From: an uncultured Lachnospiraceae bacterium
GTDB taxonomy: Bacteria; Bacillota; Clostridia; Lachnospirales; Lachnospiraceae
DNA length: 6,834 bases
Reading direction: 5' to 3'
NCBI GenBank assembly: GCA_949283905.1
Contig: CASDUB010000015.1
Span: 1 to 6,834, forward strand
Position 1 is the first letter of the stretch, and each line of letters begins with the position of its first letter. The position numbers and the translations under genes are program-made. Of this stretch, positions 1 to 5,567 are shown one piece after another. The notes under the pieces were generated by a model. The model did not search any database, was not told the origin of the DNA, and saw nothing but the letters and a program-made list of their open reading frames with translations.

Positions 1-351
1 AAGGTTTTCAGTAGCAAGTCCCAGATCATAGATTCCCCACTCATTGTGTTCAAGTTCTGTCGAAGGAGTGCCGTCCTTTTCCCATCCGGAACGTTTTTCA
101 ACTACAGTTTCAACGATTAATGCCGATGCTCCCTCGCAGTTATTCGCATTAAACGCCGGAAGACATGATTTTACTTTTTCGATCGCTTCGTCAGAGATCG
201 CCGCATGATATCTGTGCACCTGTGAGTTTTTCCATGAAGGCGCCAGTATTGCCGCTTTAATAAGTTCCTCTATCTGCTCTTTAGTCACCTTTTTAGAAGG
301 ATCATAGCCTCTGATACTTCTTCTTTCTTCTATTACTTTCTGAAATTCCAT
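1..351 (-). CDS. Nitroreductase-family protein (partial, C-terminus beyond window)
   Basis: The first 117 codons of a gene that runs off the left edge. Family members are FMN-dependent, usually dimeric cytoplasmic oxidoreductases that use NAD(P)H to reduce nitro compounds, quinones or flavins; the physiological substrate cannot be read from sequence. Visible family marks are the N-terminal RRSIRGYDP motif (Arg10, Arg11, Ser12, Arg14; these contact the FMN phosphate in known structures), the APSWKNSQ block at residues 37-44, and DLGLATENL at the truncated end, which matches the helix preceding the second flavin-binding region. The start is ATG at 351. An AAGGAGA ribosome binding site at 364-370 gives a slightly long spacing of about 12-13 nt, but no better in-frame start is seen. 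The gene has its own candidate promoter and follows the metK terminator, so it is probably transcribed independently. The family is clear; the subfamily is not. Confidence 0.9.
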   Translation of the reverse strand, partial: MEFQKVIEERRSIRGYDPSKKVTKEQIEELIKAAILAPSWKNSQVHRYHAAISDEAIEKVKSCLPAFNANNCEGASALIVETVVEKRSGWEKDGTPSTELEHNEWGIYDLGLATENL

Positions 352-387
352 AATAAATCAGGATCTCCTTTCATAGTATCTCTATTG

Positions 388-416
388 ATAATATCACCTG
401 AATATTATTCTTACAA
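388..416 (-). promoter_or_regulatory. Candidate sigma-A promoter of the nitroreductase gene
   Basis: On the minus strand, TTGTAA (411-416) and TATTAT (388-393) are separated by 17 bp, which predicts a transcription start near 381 and a leader of about 30 nt. The -10 region is embedded in the short palindrome TGATATTATCA, which could be an operator or chance in AT-rich DNA. The -35 box lies right at the end of the metK terminator T-tract. Confidence 0.5.
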
Positions 417-448
417 CACAAAAGAACCTCTGAATCGATCAGAGGTTC
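412..448 (-). terminator. Rho-independent terminator of metK
   Basis: A perfect 10-bp inverted repeat, GAACCTCTGA (424-433) and TCAGAGGTTC (439-448), encloses a 5-nt loop. On the minus strand it is followed by TTTTGTGTTGT. It begins 12 nt after the metK stop codon. The U-tract is interrupted, so termination may be incomplete. Confidence 0.8.
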
Positions 449-460
449 CCGGTTGATAAA

Positions 461-1645
461 TTATTTAAGATATGCTTTAAGAGCTTCCGCCTTGTCAGTT
501 TTCTCCCATGGAAGGTCAACATCTGTGCGTCCGAAATGTCCGTAAGCAGCTGTCTGTCTGTAGATAGGTCTTCTGAGGTCGAGCATCTTAATGATTCCTG
601 CCGGACGAAGATCGAAGTTCTCACGAACGATCTTTGTAAGTTCCGTATCAGAAAGTTTACCTGTACCGAATGTCTCAACCTGTACTGATGTAGGCTGCGC
701 CACACCGATGGCATATGAAAGCTGAATCTCGCATCTTGAAGCAAGTCCTGCGGCAACGATATTCTTTGCTACATAACGTGCAGCATATGCTGCCGAACGG
801 TCAACCTTTGTGCAGTCCTTTCCTGAGAAAGCGCCGCCGCCGTGACGAGCGTATCCGCCGTATGTATCAACGATGATCTTACGTCCTGTAAGTCCTGAGT
901 CACCGTTTGGTCCGCCGATAACAAAACGTCCTGTCGGGTTGATATAGAATTTTGTTTTATCATCGATCATATCTTTCGGAAGAACAGGATCGAATACATA
1001 TTTCTTGATATCCTCATGAATCTGCTCCTGAGAAACTTCCGGTCCGTGCTGTGTTGAAAGAACAACAGCGTCAAGTCTTACAGGATTGTTGTTCTCATCG
1101 TACTCAACAGTAACCTGGCTCTTTCCGTCAGCGCGAAGATAAGGAAGTGTTCCGTTTTTGCGAACTTCTGTAAGCTTTCTTGTGAGTTTATGAGCAAGAG
1201 CGATAGGATAAGGCATAAGTTCCTCTGTCTCTGTGCAGGCATATCCGAACATCATACCCTGATCGCCGGCGCCTGTATCAAGATCATCCGCAAGCTCTCC
1301 TTCTTTAGCTTCAAGAGCTTTGTCAACGCCCATAGCGATGTCTGCCGACTGTTTGTCGATTGCCACGAGAACGCCGCATGTGTCGCAGTCAAATCCTTTT
1401 TTGCCGCGGTCATAACCGATCTCTCTGATCGTTTCTCTTACGATCTTCTGATAATCGATAACTGCGTTTGTTGTAATCTCACCCATTACAAGAACTAATC
1501 CTGTTGTGATAGCTGTCTCGCATGCAACACGGCTCATAGGATCCTGCGCATAAAGTGCGTCAAGGATGGCGTCAGAAACTGCGTCGCAGATCTTATCAGG
1601 ATGTCCTTCTGTTACAGACTCTGAAGTAAATAATCTTTTTTCCAT
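461..1645 (-). CDS. metK: S-adenosylmethionine synthetase (methionine adenosyltransferase)
   Basis: Makes S-adenosylmethionine from ATP and L-methionine, releasing phosphate and diphosphate; it is a cytoplasmic enzyme that is tetrameric in characterised bacteria. The 394-residue length is normal for the family. Diagnostic motifs are all present: TEGHPDK at residues 12-18 (His15, Asp17 and Lys18 of the ATP/metal site), [12 protein letters not shown] at 125-136, [14 protein letters not shown] at 243-256 and the glycine-rich GGGAFSGKD loop at 269-277. No frameshift or missing catalytic residue is visible. The ATG at 1645 is preceded by GAGGAG (1652-1657) with 6-nt spacing. The gene appears to be monocistronic, with its own promoter (1857-1885), a SAM-I riboswitch in the leader and a hairpin terminator downstream. 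The end product SAM therefore represses its own synthase by early transcription termination. Confidence 0.98.
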   Translation of the reverse strand: MEKRLFTSESVTEGHPDKICDAVSDAILDALYAQDPMSRVACETAITTGLVLVMGEITTNAVIDYQKIVRETIREIGYDRGKKGFDCDTCGVLVAIDKQSADIAMGVDKALEAKEGELADDLDTGAGDQGMMFGYACTETEELMPYPIALAHKLTRKLTEVRKNGTLPYLRADGKSQVTVEYDENNNPVRLDAVVLSTQHGPEVSQEQIHEDIKKYVFDPVLPKDMIDDKTKFYINPTGRFVIGGPNGDSGLTGRKIIVDTYGGYARHGGGAFSGKDCTKVDRSAAYAARYVAKNIVAAGLASRCEIQLSYAIGVAQPTSVQVETFGTGKLSDTELTKIVRENFDLRPAGIIKMLDLRRPIYRQTAAYGHFGRTDVDLPWEKTDKAEALKAYLK

Positions 1646-1680
1646 AACTGTCTCCTCGTTTTTTTATAATATTTTTAAGC

Positions 1681-1707
1681 AAAAAATAAAGTCCGCAAAG
1701 CGGACCT
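1681..1707 (-). terminator. Riboswitch-controlled terminator in the metK leader
   Basis: On the minus strand, GTCCGC, loop TTT and GCGGAC (arms 1700-1705 and 1691-1696; a G-U and an A-U pair can extend the stem outward) are followed directly by TTTATTTTTT. This is the OFF-state expression platform of the SAM-I riboswitch. Its 5' arm region (1698-1707) can instead pair with 1722-1731, which includes the 3' strand of aptamer helix P1. Confidence 0.88.
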
Positions 1708-1726
1708 GTATTAGTAATAACAAATC

Positions 1727-1829
1727 CTCTTATTGTTCGAATTCTTCGCTCAGGTTGGCACCTTCCCTTTAATAAGGGGGTTGCCGTGGTTTCACAGATC
1801 CTATGTACCTCCACCACTCTGAATAAGAG
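1727..1829 (-). promoter_or_regulatory. SAM-I (S-box) riboswitch aptamer
   Basis: The metK leader RNA matches the S-box consensus. P1 is a perfect 8-bp helix, CUCUUAUU (1822-1829) with AAUAAGAG (1727-1734). The 5' side of the core reads AGAG then UGGUGGAGGUA, followed by the conserved GUGAAACC (plus-strand 1788-1795), GGCAACC (1779-1785), a P3 hairpin with CCCUU and AAGGG arms, and GGUGCCAA (1755-1762). P4 is short and not obviously canonical. In this family, SAM binding stabilises P1, frees the terminator 5' arm and stops transcription. Position just upstream of metK and downstream of a promoter fits this role. The call rests on conserved motifs and pairing, without a covariance-model score. 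Confidence 0.95.
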
Positions 1830-1856
1830 AAAAACAATATTTATTTGCTTTTTAGC

Positions 1857-1885
1857 AATGTACACCTTTGTTCTTATATAGTCAA
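1857..1885 (-). promoter_or_regulatory. Promoter of the riboswitch-metK transcript
   Basis: On the minus strand, TTGACT (1880-1885) and TACATT (1857-1862) are separated by 17 bp. The predicted transcription start near 1850 lies about 20 nt before the riboswitch P1 helix, where the leader should begin. The -35 is strong and the -10 is moderate. Confidence 0.65.
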
Positions 1886-1889
1886 GAGC

Positions 1890-1932
1890 AAAAACAGCTC
1901 TGTGGGACACAGTCGAAAAACTGTCCCAACAG
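1890..1932 (-). terminator. Probable terminator of murA
   Basis: A hairpin lies 15 nt after the murA stop. CTGTGGGACA (1900-1909) pairs with TGTCCC plus ACAG (1922-1932) through a one-base bulge, giving 10 bp around a 12-nt loop. On the minus strand the stem is followed by AGCTG and then TTTTT. The 5-nt gap before the U-run is not ideal, so efficiency is uncertain. The metK -35 box begins only a few bases further on. Confidence 0.55.
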
Positions 1933-1947
1933 AAAGCCCTTTACAGA

Positions 1948-3240
1948 TCAAACTACTTCCAGTTTGAATTTCTGTATCTCTTTCTCGCTGTTAACTCTCT
2001 CTATTTTGGCGCCGAGTCCGCGAAGCTTTGCATCAAAATCTTCGTATCCTCTGTGAATGTATACTATATCGTCGATAACAGTAACGCCTTCAGCCATCAT
2101 TCCGGCAATAACAAGCGCAGCTCCGGCTCTTAAGTCAGGCGCGCATACCCTTGCTCCCGTGAGCTGTTCAACGCCGTCTATGATTGCGGTATTTCCTTCG
2201 ACTTTGATATTTGCGCCCATTCGCATAAGTTCATCGGCATATTTGAATCTGTTTTCAAAAATGCTCTCTGTAACTATGCTTATTCCCTTTGACGTAGCAA
2301 GAACGGCGGCCACCTGCGGCTGCATATCGGTCGGGAATCCGGGATAAGGCTGTGTCTTTATATGAGTTTTTCCGAGTTTGCCGTTGACCGAAACTCTGAT
2401 GGCATCGTCCATCTCTTCTATAATGCATCCCATCTCTTTTAGTTTAGCGGATGTGGCTTCAAGATGTTTCGGGATAACGTTTTTTACAACGGCGTTTCCG
2501 CCTGTTGCTGCGATGGCAGCCATATATGTTCCGGCTTCTATCATATCGGGAACGACAGTATATGAGCTTCCGTGAAGCTTTTCAACGCCTTTTATACGGA
2601 TAACTTCCGTACCTGCACCCTTTATATTGGCGCCCATACTGTTAAGGAAATTCGCAGCGTCTACGACATGAGGCTCTCTCGCGGCGTTTTCAATGATCGT
2701 ACGTCCTGTTGCAAGAGACGCAGCCATCATAATATTGATAGTCGCTCCTACAGACGCCATATCAAGATAAACATGAGCGCCGTGAAGATTTGTCGCTTCA
2801 GCTAATATGCATCCGTTCCTTATCTGAATTACGGCTCCGAGAGCGCGGAATCCCTTGAGATGCTGATCTATAGGACGGCTTCCGATATTGCATCCACCCG
2901 GAAGAGGAACTTCTGCTTTTTTATATTTTCCAAGCATAGCCCCGAGCAGATAATAAGAAGCACGTATCTTCTTTATAAATTCATATTCGACGCTGACAGA
3001 TTTAATTGTACCTCCGCTGATGTTTACAGTATGTCTGTCAATCCTGTCAACAGTCGCTCCGATATACGAGAGCGCTCCAAGCAAAGCATTTATGTCACTG
3101 ACATCGGGAATATTTTCGATTGTCACGGTATCGTCCGTCATGATAGCTTCAGTCAAAATTGCGAGAGCGGCATTTTTCGCTCCTCCTATTTCAACCTCTC
3201 CTGTCAGAGGGATTCCTCCCTTAATTACATATTGTTCCAT
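1948..3240 (-). CDS. murA: UDP-N-acetylglucosamine 1-carboxyvinyltransferase
   Basis: Transfers enolpyruvate from phosphoenolpyruvate to UDP-GlcNAc, the first committed cytoplasmic step of peptidoglycan precursor synthesis. With the start at 3240 the protein has 430 residues beginning MEQYVIKGG, and its landmarks fall on or near E. coli MurA numbering: Lys22 in AKNAAL, catalytic Cys117 in LPGGCNIGSRPIDQH (E. coli Cys115, the residue alkylated by fosfomycin), Asp305 in FPTDMQ, Arg371 in DLRAG and Arg397 in HRGYE. The Cys is present, so the target is expected to be fosfomycin-sensitive. The ATG is preceded by AGGGG (3246-3250) with 5-nt spacing. An upstream in-frame TTG at 3291 would add 17 residues, but it lies only about 5 nt from the predicted transcription start. 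Firmicutes often carry two paralogues (murA and murZ types); which one this is cannot be decided here. It appears to be monocistronic. Confidence 0.97.
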   Translation of the reverse strand: MEQYVIKGGIPLTGEVEIGGAKNAALAILTEAIMTDDTVTIENIPDVSDINALLGALSYIGATVDRIDRHTVNISGGTIKSVSVEYEFIKKIRASYYLLGAMLGKYKKAEVPLPGGCNIGSRPIDQHLKGFRALGAVIQIRNGCILAEATNLHGAHVYLDMASVGATINIMMAASLATGRTIIENAAREPHVVDAANFLNSMGANIKGAGTEVIRIKGVEKLHGSSYTVVPDMIEAGTYMAAIAATGGNAVVKNVIPKHLEATSAKLKEMGCIIEEMDDAIRVSVNGKLGKTHIKTQPYPGFPTDMQPQVAAVLATSKGISIVTESIFENRFKYADELMRMGANIKVEGNTAIIDGVEQLTGARVCAPDLRAGAALVIAGMMAEGVTVIDDIVYIHRGYEDFDAKLRGLGAKIERVNSEKEIQKFKLEVV

Positions 3241-3262
3241 ATATACCCCTGTCTTATCGTTT

Positions 3263-3299
3263 TTCGAACCTGCCCGTATGCCCTTGGGCAAAATTCGAA
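3263..3299 (-). promoter_or_regulatory. Dyad at the start of the murA transcript (operator or leader hairpin)
   Basis: TTCGAA (3263-3268) and TTCGAA (3294-3299) form outer arms. TGCCC (3271-3275) and GGGCA (3286-3290) form inner arms around a 10-nt loop. An alternative inner hairpin uses the second TGCCC at 3279-3283. The outer arm overlaps the predicted murA start site near 3296, so it could act as a repressor operator or as a 5' leader stem-loop. No U-tract follows, so it is not a terminator. Its role is inferred. Confidence 0.4.
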
Positions 3300-3302
3300 G
3301 GT

Positions 3303-3331
3303 ATTATACATCATGCCGATACTTTTGTAAA
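3303..3331 (-). promoter_or_regulatory. Sigma-A-type promoter of murA
   Basis: On the minus strand, TTTACA (3326-3331) and a perfect TATAAT (3303-3308) are separated by 17 bp. The predicted transcription start near 3296 gives a 5' leader of about 56 nt before the murA ATG at 3240. Confidence 0.75.
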
Positions 3332-3399
3332 CATTATTATATGTCATTTTAACACAGCATACATTTTCCCGCAATATGCGGAGAGAAAGCCAAAAGATT

Positions 3400-3536
3400 A
3401 TAAACAAAAAAGAAGCACTTTTTCCAAAGGGAACATCCACAGCGCCGGCCCTTAATGAGCGCGCAGCGTGAATTTAGTGCCGCTGCGCGAGGACTAAGTG
3501 CCAACGGTTCCCGGAGGAAATATGCTTCTTTGTTTT
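3400..3536 (-). ncRNA. 123-nt multi-helix RNA element or extended terminator after gdhA
   Basis: Stacked inverted repeats fill the gap after gdhA. From outside in, in plus-strand positions: 3409-3417 with 3523-3531 (9 bp); 3421-3425 with 3516-3520 (5 bp); 3429-3434 with 3507-3512 (6 bp); 3443-3449 with 3500-3506 (7 bp, two of them G-U on the minus strand); a 4-bp CUUA/UAAG pairing; and a GC-rich 9-bp hairpin CGCGCAGCG/CGCUGCGCG (3461-3469 and 3481-3489 region) with a 12-nt loop. The G-U pairs would be A-C mismatches if the plus strand were transcribed, which favours minus-strand RNA, the same direction as gdhA. The outer arm runs into TTTTTTGTTT on that strand, so the element can terminate gdhA transcription. 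The internal organisation is far richer than a plain terminator needs. I do not recognise the family; a dispersed palindromic repeat is an alternative. Confidence 0.6.
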
Positions 3537-3553
3537 AATATTTATATTTTTAA

Positions 3554-4914
<1,361 letters not shown>

Positions 4915-4941
4915 ATTCTATTTCCGAAAATTTCGATTTTT

Positions 4942-4970
4942 ATTGTAGCATCTCGTTAAAGTCTTTGCAA
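4942..4970 (-). promoter_or_regulatory. Promoter of gdhA
   Basis: On the minus strand, TTGCAA (4965-4970) and TACAAT (4942-4947) are separated by 17 bp, predicting a transcription start near 4935 and a leader of about 35 nt. The initial transcribed region carries a small CGAAA/TTTCG dyad, and the -35 sits in one arm of a 10-bp inverted repeat. Confidence 0.7.
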
Positions 4971-4992
4971 GTTTTTTTTTATAACTTGCAAA
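4964..4992. repeat. 10-bp inverted repeat covering the gdhA -35 box
   Basis: TTTGCAAGTT (4964-4973) and AACTTGCAAA (4983-4992) are perfect inverted arms separated by 9 bp of T-rich DNA. One arm contains the whole -35 hexamer of gdhA, a position typical of a regulator binding site. It is not followed by a terminator-like U-tract on the minus strand. The bound factor is unknown. Confidence 0.55.
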
Positions 4993-5056
4993 ATAATTTA
5001 AAACTGTTTTTATTATCTTCGTATTTAAAATGGTCTTATCGCATTTTATTCTGTTT

Positions 5057-5130
5057 CTTGAATTTTAAAATTATTTTTATTCTTTATATTTTAAACTTGA
5101 ATTTTAAAATTATTTTTATTCTTTATATTT
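5057..5130. repeat. Tandem direct repeat, 39-bp period, at the 3' end of the GIY-YIG gene
   Basis: Two copies, at 5057-5091 and 5096-5130, are identical over 35 bp and start 39 bp apart. A shorter, degenerate relative may lie just upstream, around 5043-5060. The period is 13 codons and stays in frame with the GIY-YIG gene: copy 2 encodes its last residues, and copy 1, beyond the stop, would encode the same [11 protein letters not shown] peptide. The unit is almost pure A+T and contains the palindrome AATTTTAAAATT. The flanking stretch 4993-5056 is AT-rich and shows nothing else I can support. Confidence 0.85.
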
Positions 5131-5384
5131 AAATAGGAAGAAATTAATTTTTCCTTTTCTTTGCGCGTCATCTGTTTTATTTCATATTCCCTTTTCTGAG
5201 CAGTTATCCTGTCGGCGTGTTCCTCAAAATACACCAGTTCCGCAGGAAGACGCGTCCTGGTATATTTCGCTCCCTTGCCGCTGTTGTGCGTCCTGACCCT
5301 TTTTTCAAGATCGACCGTCCAACCCGTATAATATGTTCCGTCGGAACATTTCAAAATATATGTATAATTTGATTTTTTCGTCAA
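5091..5384 (-). CDS. GIY-YIG nuclease-domain protein (small UPF0213/COG2827-like)
   Basis: A small cytoplasmic protein consisting essentially of one GIY-YIG domain, related to UvrC and homing endonuclease catalytic domains. Family members are presumed nucleases or nucleic-acid binders, and the cellular role is generally unknown. With a TTG start at 5384 it has 97 residues. Visible marks are [17 protein letters not shown] at residues 7-23 (the variant GIY...YIG strands), Arg29 in [17 protein letters not shown] at 37-43 and the Glu-containing KREYEIK at 64-70. The TTG at 5384 is chosen because GAGGAAGG (5395-5402) lies about 10 nt upstream, the family normally starts just before YTYI, and the promoter predicts transcription starting near 5404. 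An in-frame TTG at 5411 lies in the promoter itself. The last 11-13 residues come from an AT-rich tandem repeat and are unlikely to belong to the fold. Confidence 0.88.
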   Translation of the reverse strand: MTKKSNYTYILKCSDGTYYTGWTVDLEKRVRTHNSGKGAKYTRTRLPAELVYFEEHADRITAQKREYEIKQMTRKEKEKLISSYLNIKNKNNFKIQV

Positions 5385-5394
5385 TTCACATTTA

Positions 5395-5402
5395 CCTTCC
5401 TC
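5395..5402 (-). promoter_or_regulatory. Ribosome binding site supporting the TTG start at 5384
   Basis: GAGGAAGG on the minus strand lies 10 nt before TTG at 5384. It lies downstream of the alternative TTG at 5411 and so cannot serve it. Confidence 0.6.
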
Positions 5403-5404
5403 AA

Positions 5405-5471
5405 AGCACAAGTATAGCAGAAAAGCATCAAGTTTGCATCATCTGTCCGTTTATCATTGTTCACTTGTGCT
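5405..5471. repeat. Spaced 9-bp inverted repeat linking two divergent promoters
   Basis: AGCACAAGT (5405-5413) and ACTTGTGCT (5463-5471) are perfect inverted copies 49 bp apart. The left copy overlaps the -10 of the GIY-YIG gene; the right copy ends one base before the -35 of the plus-strand membrane-protein gene. The placement suggests paired sites for one regulator, although a chance match is possible. Confidence 0.4.
5411..5419 (-). promoter_or_regulatory. Extended -10 promoter of the GIY-YIG gene
   Basis: TGCTATACT on the minus strand fits TGnTATAAT at eight of nine positions. No good -35 is seen, as is usual for extended -10 promoters. The predicted start near 5404 leaves a short leader holding just the ribosome binding site. 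Confidence 0.5.
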
Positions 5472-5472
5472 C

Positions 5473-5501
5473 TTGCAATAAATTTTCTTTTCGGTTATAA
5501 T
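5473..5501 (+). promoter_or_regulatory. Sigma-A-type promoter of the signal-peptidase-like gene
   Basis: TTGCAA (5473-5478) and a perfect TATAAT (5496-5501) are separated by 17 bp. The predicted transcription start near 5508 gives a leader of about 60 nt. Confidence 0.75.
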
Positions 5502-5567
5502 TTAACAGTTTAATAAAATAACTGAATTTTGCCCATGTGGGTTTACAAAGTTTATAAAGGAGATACT

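Noticed and set aside
3241..3291. Extending murA by 17 residues to an upstream in-frame TTG at 3291.
   Set aside because: The TTG lies only about 5 nt after the predicted transcription start and has no ribosome binding site. The ATG at 3240 has AGGGG at good spacing, and the shorter protein matches E. coli MurA numbering.
3263..3299. LexA-type SOS box at the murA start, because of the CGAAC element.
   Set aside because: The second half of the Gram-positive SOS consensus (GTTCG at 4-bp spacing) is absent.
2860..3352. Plus-strand open frames across murA and its upstream region.
   Set aside because: They are shadows of the strongly supported murA, with no initiation signals and no family resemblance.
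3369..3381. CCGCA-ATA-TGCGG inverted repeat as a terminator or separate small-RNA terminator.
   Set aside because: It has only 5 bp and no U-tract on either strand; at most it is a weak protein-binding site upstream of the murA promoter.
3225..3440. A 71-codon open frame spanning the murA upstream region on the minus strand.
   Set aside because: It starts inside the structured element, crosses its U-tract and the murA promoter, has no ribosome binding site, and its peptide resembles no family I know.
5057..5130. A CRISPR array, because of the directly repeated 35-bp unit.
   Set aside because: There are only two nearly adjacent copies, no spacers of constant length and no cas genes. It is a simple tandem duplication.
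5385..5411. Extending the GIY-YIG protein to a TTG at 5411.
   Set aside because: This codon overlaps the -10 region, the likely ribosome binding site is downstream of it, and the family usually starts close to the YTYI strand.
5529..5567. Extending the signal-peptidase-like protein to a TTG at 5529 or an internal ATG at 5535.
   Set aside because: Neither has a ribosome binding site; the AAAGGAG at 5556-5562 clearly serves the ATG at 5568.
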